Of a stretch of DNA of 23,264 bases, positions 1 through 10,351 are shown in pieces; position 1 is the first letter of the stretch, and the number at the start of each line of letters is the position of its first letter. The position numbers and the translations under genes were made by a program. The notes beneath the pieces were generated by a model that did not search any database, had not been told where the DNA came from, and worked only from the letters and a program-made list of their open reading frames with translations. The DNA is from Epichloe hybrida (lineage: Eukaryota > Ascomycota > Sordariomycetes > Hypocreales > Clavicipitaceae), in contig JAFEKR010000137.1 in assembly GCA_019022495.1 (NCBI GenBank), positions 1-23,264 on the forward strand. Direction: 5' to 3'.

Positions 1-317
1 AAAGCTACAAAACTACGAAGCAGCTAGGACTTGACTGGCCGTGTTTCTGCATGCAACGATCACTCACCTCACCATACAAGCCTTGCCATTGTGACTACTG
101 CGCGGTTCACAACAGCCACCAACGACTGGCATTTTTGTGCCCACGAATCACTCCGCAGCAGCCTCTGCCTTGCTATCACTCTCACTCTTGCCATTCGCAG
201 CTTGACCTCTCCTATCGCCACTAGTTGTCTCTGGCTGGCGCGGCGATCGGTTTGTCGACACTAGCTCGTTCCGTCATCTTTCACGCGCGAGTCTTTCGAC
301 TGTTCAATACAGCTGTC
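1..317 (+). promoter_or_regulatory. Upstream region / 5' UTR of the Yrb2-like gene
   Basis: No gene is supported here. The stretch is C/T-rich (many CTC, CTT and CAC runs), as is common just upstream of fungal start codons. The frame of the downstream gene stays open back to 225, but its only earlier initiator would be a TTG, so the first in-frame ATG is at 318. A short ATG-initiated frame (51-224, about 57 codons) ends before the main start; it could be an upstream ORF if the transcript starts far enough upstream, which the sequence cannot show. Confidence 0.4.
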
Positions 318-2022
318 ATGGCCGATGATGTTCAAGGACCAAGTATCATTCCTAAAAATGAGCTCGGGCAAGTTCAGGCGGCCGAAGACGCTGAGACGCG
401 CGCTACAAGACGAGAACTGAAGCAATCATCCATTTCTGATCAACTCTCTGATGACGGGGGGAATGCAGCCACAGACGGAGGTCGCCCGGAAACACCCAAT
501 TTAGGTACTTCAGAGGCACCAAGTGACGAGTTGAAGGAGCAGATTTCTTCACCCAAAAAAAAACGAGCCCACGATCAGCTGGATGGAAACCAAGAGTCAC
601 CAGAGAACGACGCCACAAGTGTCACGTCTACTGATTCCGCAAAAGATAGAACGTCAAGGCATGAACCGGAAAAGAAGAGACATCGCGATGAAGAATCAAC
701 TGATCTCACGCAGGTGAGTTGTTCTTTTCTTTACAACAAGGTGCCTGTGACATGACCTCCTGAGGAAAATTTACTAACGCGCGAAAAAATTGCTCCTTCT
801 CAGGGACCCCCCCAACCAGACACAGAAGAAAAAAAGGCAAGGGAACCAGATCGACATGTGATCAGCACAGCTACCAGCAAGATCTCGGGCGACGTTCCCT
901 CGATCTCATTTACCAATTCCTCTTTTGGCCAGCTAGCTTCGGGTTCCTCTGGCTTTGCTTCTCTAGGATCTTCTGAAGGAAAAGGGTTTGCCTCAGCCAA
1001 ACCAAAACTATCATCATTCGCCTCTGCCACATGCACATCTACATCCACATTGGGGTCTGAAGTAAAGTCGACGGCTGCTGACGATGCGCCTGCTGCGGCA
1101 GTACCTAAACTCTCATTTGGTTCAAATCCTGGCCTTTCTCCTTTCGCAGGACTTTCCACGAAAAGCAATGGATTTGGAGGCCTTGGATTTGGGTCTGCCT
1201 CTGTTTTGTCGGGAAACAAAGCTTTGGGTAATTCTACTGCATCTGGGGCGAAGCCAATGCAGAGTGATAAGGCGGCGAGGCCCTTTGGAGCGCCAGATAG
1301 TGATGCAGGCGAAGATGATGAATATGACGAGGATGACGGGGACGAGAGTCAATTGGACGACAAAACACGGGGAGCTTCCCCAGAAAAAGATAACGAGGAC
1401 AGGAAGAGGCCGAAACTCCACAAGAGTAAGCTACACATTCTTGCAATATATCACGCTCAAAGTGAATGCGAACTAATTTGAATCTGGAATTAGTCGAAGT
1501 AGACGATGGTGAAGCTGGCGAGATTACAGTGGTATCAGTTCGGGCCAAAATGTTTAGCCTTGATAAGCAAACTGGTTGGAAGGAGCGCGGTGCCGGCATG
1601 TTGAAAATCAACGTCCCTCATGCTTGCGTTGAGTTTGATGACTCGGGGGCTGTTGTTCCGGGCAGCTTCGACGCCTCGGGCTTAGAGGCTGTCGAAAAAT
1701 TTGCTGACGACAATGACAAAGGTCCCAAAGTTGCGCGACTGATTTTACGCCAGGATCAAACACACCGGGTCATCTTGAACACCGCTATCCTACCTGCAAT
1801 GGAATTCCAAGAAAAGGCTTCACTCAAGTCTGTTGGAATATTGTTCACTGCTTTGGAAGGAAATGAGGCAAAGCCAGTCAGTATTACAATGAGAGTGAGA
1901 TGCCCTGGTTGTGCTCAATGTGCAATTTTGAAATTCTAATCATACTGCAGATGTCTGCTGCCAACTCGAAGCTGTTTTTAAACGAGGTTAATGCCATTCA
2001 AAGAGAGTTACGAGGCAACTGA
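318..2022 (+). CDS. yrb2: Yrb2/Hba1-like Ran-binding nuclear export cofactor (RanBP1 domain, FG repeats)
   Basis: Four exons by my reading: 318-713, 804-1425, 1494-1894 and 1951-2022. The introns are 90, 68 and 56 nt with GTGAGT, GTAAGC and GTGAGA donors, and the first has a clear CTAAC branch site. The product is about 496 residues. The N-terminal third is polar and charged with two basic NLS-like patches (PKKKR and PEKKRHR). Residues about 135-260 are Ser/Gly-rich with FG-type motifs (SSFGQ, LSFGS, GFGGLGFGS). An acidic tract (EDDEYDEDDGDE) and KRPK follow, then a C-terminal RanBP1-like domain of about 145 residues (KMFSLDK, WKERGAG, LILRQDQTHRVILN). In this family, Yrb2 (metazoan RanBP3) binds RanGTP in the nucleus and assists Crm1-dependent export; that role is inferred. 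The last exon (MSAANSKLFLNEVNAIQREL) requires the 56-nt intron; without it the protein would end at 1939. A nucleoporin of Nup2/Nup50 type is the alternative, less likely given the length. Confidence 0.85.
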
Positions 2023-2212
2023 TTTGGGTGTTCCGTTCATGGCTTGGCCTAGCTTCTGAAACACCGATTCCGGCGAGCTGCGAGGCTGATAGCCGGGGGT
2101 TAGACGATTCAGCGGCCGATTCGCGAGGCGCCGAGTCTCTAAACGCGCTCCTTTTGGGGCTCGGAGTGCGCATTTATTAGGGGTGAAATCATGATGTTAT
2201 GTATGAGTATCA

Positions 2213-5200
2213 ATGTTCACACAAGAAGACGAAGTTGAGGCGTGCACAAAAGAGTTGCTCAACGGGCGACATGTAGTTTCAGAGGAGAAGCAAACAAGAC
2301 ATGAATAGAAAATCTACATATTAGACAGGCAGCACTTCTTGGAAGCAGCGTTCATTCCGCTACAGTTACAAACGCATCCGCTGAGCCTCAAGTCACAAGA
2401 AAACACAAAGAGCGCCACCTGCCAAAGCCATACCTGAAGAAAGAGCTCTCCCGAGAAGTTCCATGCGTCATAGAATGGACAGATCTATTCAAGTCGTTGG
2501 AAAAAACCCACAGGGCCTTGAATCTGGTTTTCACCTTTTGTTGTACCCGTAAGCATCTTGCAACTACTTTTGCAACCATTAAGTCTGCGGTCGAAACCCA
2601 TACCAAGCAACCTCTGTCGGAGAACGAGGTGGCTCTCATAGTAGCCTTGCGACCGGAAGGTATTAACTTTGCCTACGTGGATGAATTTATGCTTCAACTC
2701 GATGCCCGAGGCTCGGAGAGGGATGACACGTTCAAGTCATCAAGACCTTTTCGTTCTCAAGCACCAGTACATGATGCTTCAGTGGGAGGTTGGACTGGCA
2801 ATGAAAGTCTAGACGACTACAGAAATCGTGAAGCGGGCGATAGAGAAAGTGAAGTTCTTTTCTTTGAATTCATCGACGGGGATTTGAAACGCCAGGTTCA
2901 AGATAAGAAAACCGGTGAGGCAGTTAAACCAAATCGCAAATTGAGAGATGAACAGTTGAAAATGCCGATATATGGGCAGAAACAAATGAAGCAGCTGATA
3001 GAACGGAGAAACCAAAAATTTACGAAAGCCATCAATGAGTTTCTGAACAAGTGTGTCGAAGAGGAGCTGGACCCCGAAATTACGTTGAAACACCTTGCAC
3101 AGACTTTCCTCCCAAAGCGATGCACAGGTAAATCTGTTTCCGCAGAGGTTGGGTCAAGCGTTATTCCTGCAGATATACCGAAAGAGCGCAAACCAATACC
3201 TGAACTTGTCCATGAGCTGAAACAAAGCCCATGGTATACGGGACAAGTTGTGCCAGATGGTCACAGAGTTTTCGAGCCTCAAGAAGCGGTTCGCGGCGAG
3301 CTTGATTTTCTTTTGAGTCAAACTTTGGTGAACGCGATCTATAACGCAAAGGGCATCACAGAGTTCTACGCCCACCAGGCGGAGGCTCTCAATAGACTCC
3401 ACCAAGGACAGAACGTGGTCGTCGCAACATCAACCAGCTCTGGTAAGTCCCTCATATACCAGCTACCCATTTTGTACGCACTCGAGAAGGACTTTCTTTC
3501 TAGAGCAATGTACATTTTTCCTACCAAAGCCTTGGCGCAGGATCAAAAACGAAGCTTGAAGCAAATCATTGCGTACATGCCTGGGCTGGAAGACATACTG
3601 GTTGAAACATTTGATGGAGATACGCCGATGAATGAACGCAATGCCATTCGAGAAGAAGCCAGAGCCATTTTCACAAATCCAGATATGCTTCATGCAACTA
3701 TACTGCCACAAGAAGAAAGATGGAGGTCTTTTCTCAAAAACCTCAAATATGTCGTAGGTTCGTATTTGCTCATCGACTAAAAACGCGGTTGAGTAGCTGA
3801 CATCACACCCACTCTAGTCGACGAATTACACTACTACAATGGGCAGCTTGGCTCTCATGTTGCGTTCATTATGAGACGATTACGGCGCGTCTGCGCTGCT
3901 GTTGGAAATCGACGATTACAATTTATTTCTTGTTCTGCCACAGTGGCGAATCCCAAAGAACACTTTAAAACGATATTCGGCGTTGATCATGTTGCCTTGA
4001 TTGACTATGACGGATCACCATCGGGACGCAAAGAGTTCTTATGTTGGAACACGCCATACAAAGACCCAGGCGACCCAGCTAGCGGTCGTGGAAATGCGAA
4101 AATTGAATGCGCAAGACTGTTTTGTGCCCTCATGCTGAGAGGTGTTCGAATTATCGCCTTCTGCCGAGTCCGAGCTCAGTGCGAGGTTTTGGTGAACGCA
4201 GTCAAGCAAGAACTCGATTCGTTGGGAAGATCCGAATGTGTAAACTTGGTCATGGGCTATCGAGGCGGGTACACGGCAGCCGACCGACGTCGCATAGAGT
4301 CGGAGATGTTTGAAGGGAAACTACTGGGCATCGTTGCGACCACAGCTCTGGAATTGGGCATCGATATAGGCACACTTGACTGCGTAATGTCGTGGGGATT
4401 TCCCTACACAATTGCCAATCTACGTCAGCAGAGTGGTCGTGCTGGGCGTCGCAACAAGGATTCCCTCTCTATTCTTGTTGGAGACTGTTTTGCCACGGAT
4501 CAGCACTACATGCAAAATCCGGACGAGTTATTCACCAAACCCAATTGCGAGCTTCTGGTGGATCTCGACAACATGCTGGTCCGTGAGGGACATATCCAAT
4601 GCGCTGCATACGAAATGCCAATACGTCCTGAACAAGATGCTCAGTATTTCGGAAGTGATTTGGACAAGATTTGTAAAGACAGGTTGCTGAAAGATGATAT
4701 GGGCTACTATCACTGTCACGACCGGTTTCGACCAAAGCCTTCCAAATGTGTCGCGATCAGAGACACGGAAGACGAGCACTTTGCCATCATTGATGTCACG
4801 AATGGCAGAAACGTCATCCTCGAGGAGCTAGAAGCGTCTAGAGCAACGTTCACTGTTTATGACGGGGCCATATTTCTCCACCAGGGCAACACGTATCTCG
4901 TGCGTGACTTCGTTCCTGACAAGCTAATGGCTAAAGTGGAGAGGGTGAAGGTAGACTGGACCACGACTCAGAGAGATTTCACGGATATAGATCCGACAGA
5001 GACGGAAGCCATCCGCAAAATCACATCCTCACCTTCTCAAGCCTATTATGGTACTATCAAAATTCAACAGAACGTATTCGGATACTTCAAAGTGGACAAG
5101 AAGGGGCGAGTTTTGGACGCAGTGCAAGTCGATAATCCGCCAGTCATCCGGTACAGCAAGGGCATGTGGCTCGATGTTCCCAAGGTGGCATTGGCCATTC

Positions 5201-5799
5201 TCCAGGATCGTCGTTTGAACTCGGCCGCAGCTATACATGCTGCAGAACATGCCCTGATGAGCCTCTTGCCAACATTTGTGATTAGCATGCCGGAGGATGT
5301 CAGGACAGAGTGTAAAGTGGCATTGAAGGAATTCTCAAAAACAGACACTCAGAGAAAACGTCCGGCCAGACTAACATTTTATGATGCCAAAGGCGGCACC
5401 AGTGGTTCGGGCATAAGCACGAAGGCGTTTGATCATGTCGACCACTTGTTGAGGATGGCGTTGGAACGGGTAGAAGCCTGTGCATGCCAGCGAGGCTGCG
5501 TCGAATGTGTTGCATCGACTCTGTGCAGACAGTCTAATGAGGTGATGAGCAAGGCGGGGTGTCGTGTCGTCATCAGGTCCTTGTTGAATCTCGATATAGA
5601 TATCGATGAGTTGCCAATGGGACCGGAAGACTTCAGTCCTATTGGCATTGAGACGGTTATCCTGGCCCAGCCGGTGCCAACGCGAAGCCAAGCCGCAGCC
5701 CCGCTTGATGCGACGCAGGAATCGACAAGAGACGATCGAAGCTCGCAGGTGTGCGAAGATTCTATGGGTGGATTTGACAAATGGCTCGGGCCGGGCTGA
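2213..5799 (+). CDS. hrq1: Hrq1-like RecQ4-family ATP-dependent DNA helicase (DUF1998); 5' exon uncertain
   Basis: The firm coding part is about 2386-3757 joined to 3818-5799. The 60-nt intron has its acceptor directly before the DEAH-type box, which restores VVDELHYYNG. Helicase motifs in order: Walker A TSTSSGKS (3427-3450), FPTKALAQDQ (motif Ia), DELH (3820-3831), SCSAT (motif III, about 3925), AFCRVRAQCEVL (IV), TTALELGIDIG (V) and QQSGRAGRR (4423-4452). The DUF1998-type C-terminus carries a CACQRGCVEC cluster (about 5476-5510), likely zinc-binding. N-terminal hallmarks FTFCCTRKHLATTF and RPEGINFAYVDEF match fungal Hrq1. Hrq1 is a 3'-5' helicase of interstrand crosslink repair and genome maintenance. 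The frame stays open from 2305 but has no ATG before the conserved region, so an upstream exon is needed. The best candidate ATG is 2213 (MFTQEDEVEACTKEL), with an intron to a position between about 2325 and 2386. Expected total is roughly 1,130 residues, normal for the family. The start coordinate is a guess; the identity is firm. Confidence 0.88.
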
Positions 5800-6084
5800 T
5801 GAGCCTTCAATGTATTGATGCGTTGACATGACGCAAGTTACAGACTACCTACCTACCTGTCAAGAACCGAGCTCGATGTAAATGAAGCCAGCCATGTCAT
5901 CGTGTACTTTACTCCACGTCTGGCTTTTGACGAGGAGGCAACGGCTTGCACATAGCTAGGTCTTTTCACTGAGGCATGCGAAGAGGATCATGCACGTCTC
6001 TGGAATCATCCAATCAACATCATGGTTCCTTGAATGTATTAAAGATTGACCAGTGACTTTTGTATCTTGCATGTGCGTGCCTCG

Positions 6085-8918
6085 CTAGAATACCACAATG
6101 TTGTCGTCGTCCCAGCCTAGGTCCCTCAGAATACCACACACACTCTTTTCCATCGCGGATGGACCACACAGCAGCACCAAGTCTTGTGTGTTTGAGCGTT
6201 GCCGTCCGATTTCAGTTGTAATTAATCCTGCATCGATTCGTCCAGTTTTTCCCTGCCACGACAAGGGGGGACGACTCAGACAATGAACAATGCGGCATCT
6301 CGACGACGCGCGTGATACCATCTCGTCAAGCTGGAGCCGACATAGTATATCTTCCTCGACGCGATTTCCATCCAGCAAGACGCACTGAGTGGAATCGTCT
6401 GGGTCTCGTGTCACGGCACGCATGACCTGGAACATTGGCGTGATGCCAGAACCACCACATATCATGTTGAAGCGGCTGATTTTGCGATTCTTGCCGGAAA
6501 TCGAGCAGAGCCCGTTGCCAAGATACTCAAACTTGCCTACTGGGCCCTTGAAATCCACGAAATGACCTATCGGAATGGAGTTCAGCGCCTGAGTCATTTT
6601 GCCCCCCTTTTGCTCCGGAGTGTCGTTGTAGATTTTGACAAGAAGGTCCAACCATCCCCTGTCTGTACCGTTCGAGATCGGGGTGTATGCTCGGATGATG
6701 GGGTCGCGTGTTGCTGGGTCGCGGAGGCGCACCATGAGATGCTGCCCGGTTGGCAATCCTATAATCTGGTCGTCGTGGTCCAACTTGAATCTGAACACCT
6801 TGGAATCTGACGACACAGGGTGCTTTTCTTGGAGAACTGCCCTCTTCCAGCTTTTGGTATCGAGAAAAGTGGCTCGGCTGGGATCGCTGCCAGAATGGGC
6901 GTCCTCGGCCAGCTCGATGAGGGTGGATTCGTCAAGTCGGCCGATGTGGTAGTCGGTCATCATTGCCTTGGCATTTTCGCTGTCTACGTTGCGCAAGATT
7001 TTTGGTGGTCAGTGATAGATGCAGGCACCAGACGAAGTTGTACGGGAGGGAAGCATGGCCAACAGATTGGGGCAGTGAGCGTCGTAGCTTGCGACTCGAC
7101 AGGAGAATACTCACGGATTGCGAGGAATTCTTCGGTGACATCTTGTCCCGCAGCTCCGAATATCGATGGCGCGCCGCCAGGATGCCCTTCCAGAAACGGC
7201 TTGCCGTCGTAGACTTGATTGTTGACAATGAACCACGGCGAGTCCTCTCCCGCATGTTGCTTGATCTCCTGACTTGTAACCAGTCGATCAACGTTGGGGT
7301 TTGTCATGCATACATCATCTTCACTTTTGTCCTTCTCGGGCACTTGCTCTTCATCTTTCCCTCCCAGCTTCTCCCCCCAGACTCCGTTGGAAAGGTTTCC
7401 ACCGGCTTTCTTCACACGTTCCATCCAACCGCCAGGCCTCAGGGCGGGTTGTGTCGGATGCTCAAATCGCAACTCATGCCCCGTGTTGTGTATGACGACG
7501 CGGAACCACGGGTTGTTCATCATGCCCAAGACACTCCAGTACATGTCTCTGGGCTGTACCATGAGACTTTCATCCATGCCGCGAACCATTATATCCTGAG
7601 CGCGTTTCAGTTCCTCAATCGGGACGGAGATGTCCCAAAAACACCAGCAAAAAGAGGTCTCCCGCCACCACATATCAATTTTGCCACCGCAGAGAGTCTC
7701 CCCGTCTGCGGCAAGTCGATAACGATCCTCAGGATAATCAATACTTGCTAGCCTCCAAGTCTTTCCTTGGTCCAAAGTGACTTCCATTCTGCTTATTCTC
7801 TTGCCACCGCCAGCGTAAGCATATCCTTGCACTTTGTACGCATCGGGGCCATCAGTCAACGAGACGGTTTCCTCGTGTGCCGGAAGACAGATGGCACTGT
7901 TTGTGTTCAGATCGTATATGGCGTAGCGCTCATCTTTCCAAGTATTCGGCAAGTCTGCGCTTGCTTCTGGTGTCACCATTGTTGGCAAAACCCGATTATC
8001 GTAAATATGGTACCAATTATCGCTTGGGCTCTCTGAGACGATGATTCTCTTCAACCATTTGACACTGCGACCGCCTATCTGGCCTGGAATCACCACTCGA
8101 ACCGGCTTTCCGTGATCCGGATGCAAAGCGTTGCCGTTCATCTTATGCGCTATAAGAATGCCTCTATTGGGATCCTGGCACCAATTGAGCTTAACGGATG
8201 TTCCATAATGTCCATTTGGCAGTTTATCTGCCCCCTCGAAGCAGACGTATCGTGCGCCCCTGCGAGGATTGGCCCGGGAGAGCAAACTCTGCAGCATAAC
8301 GCCCGTCCACAGTGCTGTCGAGAGCCCAGCTGCGCCCCAAGAGAAACCCTTTGACTTGCGGACAACATTTTGCTCCTTGCGCCGGTTCCCTGCACAGACA
8401 AGTGTTATGGGATAGGTGAGCTGCTCGTACTCGTCGATAAGGTCTCGGACACTCAGAGTGAACGGATGGTCCACCATGCCCTCTACGGTGAACGTCCAAT
8501 TATCCGCGTCGTCGTCATCGCAACGTGGCACAGGCCCATGATTCCTGACATAGTGGAGGTTCTCGCTTGTCAAAAACCCTTCGTTGTACAGATCACTCAG
8601 CGGTGGTTCGCAATTGAAAGGATGCGTGCCAGTCAGTCGAATAAGGCGGGAATCTCTTTCTACATGACTGTCCGGGGTCTTCAAGTCCTCCTTCAAGACT
8701 GATTTCAAAAAGATTTTTGGCGGAAGATGATATTGAGGGAGATCCTCTAGCTCTGTGACCGAAGACGGGGGAGTCGACACACTATTAGAGATACCGTCTA
8801 TACTGCTCTTCCTGGACCTGCCAACTGTACTTGGGGGACTCAGTGGGAAAATTGTCGGTGGACCTTGTACACTCGTTTTGACACTTGTGTTTGGTTGAGC
8901 CATGATCGGCAACATCAT
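6085..8918 (-). CDS. niaD: Assimilatory nitrate reductase, NAD(P)H (Moco/cyt b5/FAD)
   Basis: Two exons on the minus strand: 8918-7115 and 6983-6085. The 131-nt intron (GTGAGT...CTGAC...TAG) splits the codon of the second heme-ligand histidine. Splicing gives AIHSENAKAMM and a 900-residue protein, in the usual NiaD/NIT-3 range. Order of parts: a Ser/Pro-rich N-terminus (1-90); a sulfite-oxidase-type molybdopterin domain with the Mo-ligand Cys in LVCAGNRRKEQN (about Cys175) and the NR-typical MYWSVLGMMNNPWFR; a cytochrome b5 domain with HPGG (His579) and His602; an FAD domain with RAYTPIS (about 698); and an NAD(P)H domain with GGSGITPM (about 777) and a C-terminal CGPS. It reduces nitrate to nitrite in the cytosol, the first step of nitrate assimilation. 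The first of three close Met codons (8918, 8915, 8903) is taken as the start. No nitrite reductase or nitrate transporter lies in the window. Regulation by NIT4/NirA and NIT2/AreA is suggested by upstream sites. The intron and all catalytic motifs are intact. Confidence 0.97.
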
Positions 8919-9300
8919 GTGTTCAGCTCAGACTAATTAATATCCGCTTATGTTGGAAGTGCAAGTCAAAAGGGGGAACTATAGAACATGTATGGAGATG
9001 ATGGGAGTCTGGTTTCGAAGGAAAAGTGTATGTGATTGAAAGGCTCTCCGTCAGAGGGGTGAGAAATAGTCCTTCATACTAGAATAATACGCGATGAATA
9101 CAATGATTGAAAAATCATGGTATTGCGCGTAGATGAACGTGAAGAACAATGATGATATAAGCCCGATGTCGCAGCACACCACATTGAGGCTTGCCAAAGA
9201 ACCAAGAAACATACGGATTAGCCATCATTACTAGCACGGTGGCGACGAACCCCAGCTCCGTCAGTAATTTCTTCCAGGACACACAGATAGATCAACGATT

Positions 9301-9308
9301 TCCGCGGA
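9301..9308. promoter_or_regulatory. NIT4/NirA-type palindromic binding site (TCCGCGGA)
   Basis: A perfect 8-bp palindrome TCCGCGGA lies 383 nt upstream of the nitrate reductase start. It equals the octamer known to bind the Neurospora pathway-specific activator NIT4 and is close to the Aspergillus NirA site. That it works here is inferred from match and position. The other flanking gene, upf2, starts more than 1 kb away. Confidence 0.7.
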
Positions 9309-9327
9309 AGTCTTCAAGTCCGAGCCC

Positions 9328-9344
9328 AAAAAAAAAAAAAAAAA
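9328..9344 (+). repeat. Poly(A) homopolymer tract, 17 nt
   Basis: An uninterrupted run of 17 A (poly-T on the nitrate reductase strand) sits between the NIT4-type palindrome and the second GATA site. It could be a nucleosome-disfavouring promoter tract. Its exact length may be affected by sequencing error. Confidence 0.6.
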
Positions 9345-9486
9345 GGCTATCTGGAGATGTGGAGATGTGGGGAGTTGGAGATAAGGCATTCCTCGCCGGA
9401 GATGCGCCTTTCATGAGTAGTCCAGCGAGTGGCACGGATGTAATCAGACATCTAGCTAGGCCCAAAACAGAGCGCGCATCCATACT

Positions 9487-9552
9487 CATTTGTAATGCAT
9501 TTGTAATGGGACTGCGGCCCGATCGATCCGATATCATCAAAGTCATCGGATC
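9487..9552. repeat. Short tandem duplication followed by an 8-bp inverted repeat
   Basis: CATTTGTAATG is duplicated perfectly in tandem at 9487-9497 and 9498-9508. It is followed by GATCCGAT (9525-9532) and its exact reverse complement ATCGGATC (9545-9552), separated by 12 nt. The patch from 9521 to 9600 is unusually rich in GATC (seven occurrences). No coding capacity is apparent. It may be a composite protein-binding region or the trace of an old insertion; neither is shown. Confidence 0.5.
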
Positions 9553-9610
9553 TGATCGGATTAATTGATCTGATGAACGGTTTGATCTTGCTAACCCGGA
9601 TCAGGGGATA

Positions 9611-10351
9611 ATTTCGTGGTAGTTGGCTTCCGTAAATCTAGTGAAAGGAACAGAAGAGAGGTCTCGTAAGGTTCTCGGCGACAGCTTAAAAGTGCCTCTA
9701 ATGATCAAAATCATCAGAATGTCGTCTCCGGTGAAGGCCCCGTACGGCTGCAGCGATCACTTGGATTAATTCGTAACTTCGTTAAAACCTCGAAATCCTT
9801 AAATAATTAAACAAACAATCCTTAGCTAAAGCAGAGGGAAGGTTGATTTTCTATCATAAAAGGGACGGAAATCTAGGGGTTGTATCTACATGTAGACAAA
9901 GAGTCGTATGAGCTGGGGAAGCTAGTGGTCACGTGACGAGGGATCTGACGAATTCAATTAGTCCGACGAAGCCAAGACCTAAGACCTAGTATCTACATAG
10001 AGAGCTCTTTAAGGAACACAGTTCTAGCCACACAGTATTCGTTAAGCTAAAACTATTTTTAGGGATAATATATATGTACTGGAATCAATAACACAGTATA
10101 AATTCTATTATGCTCACTATATATCCCTAATGGTTACATCATATGCATACATGTACATGCAATGCGGCTGGGGACCCACTGTAGTCACTCCGTACAAGCC
10201 CCCTCCATGACGGCAACTGCTACCCGACAAGGCTAGACAACCGCGGGCCCTGCATCATTTTCCATATCGCAACATCATGCAGCACTGTTCAATGAAGTAA
10301 CTTCCGAATTCCACCTTGGCTACGCAGCCACCTACATAGGTCGTAGTTGCA
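9611..10351. other. Gene-free AT-rich intergenic stretch upstream of upf2
   Basis: About 740 nt with no supportable reading frame. It is AT-rich in parts (9770-9860 and 10040-10140). It contains the 12-bp palindrome TCTACATGTAGA (9885-9896), the E-box palindrome GTCACGTGAC (9928-9937) and several ATGTACATG-like steps near 10150. The last 100 nt before 10352 presumably hold the upf2 core promoter and 5' leader. I could not recognise any transposon terminal repeat or protein relic. Confidence 0.4.
9928..9937. promoter_or_regulatory. Palindromic E-box GTCACGTGAC (bHLH/Cbf1-type site)
   Basis: A perfect 10-bp palindrome with a CACGTG core, 415 nt upstream of upf2 and about 1 kb upstream of nitrate reductase. 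RTCACGTG is the yeast Cbf1 core, and fungal bHLH regulators use the same core. Function here is inferred only from the motif. Confidence 0.35.

Larger units (their letters stand above)
9285..9384. promoter_or_regulatory. GATA-factor (NIT2/AreA) site cluster upstream of nitrate reductase
   Basis: Three HGATAR matches lie within 100 bp: AGATAG at 9285-9290, its reverse complement CTATCT at 9347-9352, and AGATAA at 9379-9384. They bracket the TCCGCGGA element. Further single GATA cores occur at 8941-8944 (reverse), 9154-9157, 9530-9535 and 9607-9610. NIT2/AreA proteins favour paired GATA sites near NIT4/NirA sites in nitrate promoters. GATA is a short motif, so individual sites are weak evidence; the clustering is the argument. 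Confidence 0.6.

Noticed and set aside
1895..1950. Yrb2-like protein ending at 1939 (GCAQCAILKF tail)
   Set aside because: A GTGAGA...TCTAAT...CAG intron of 56 nt replaces this tail with MSAANSKLFLNEVNAIQREL, which fits the RanBP1-domain end much better.
9191..9568. Overlapping open frames on both strands (about 125 and 84 codons) upstream of nitrate reductase
   Set aside because: One starts with TTG and runs through the poly(A) tract as Lys repeats; the other gives a Phe run. They are low-complexity artefacts in promoter DNA.
6085..10351. A nitrate assimilation gene cluster
   Set aside because: Only nitrate reductase is present. The neighbours are a helicase and Upf2; no nitrite reductase or nitrate transporter is seen in the window.
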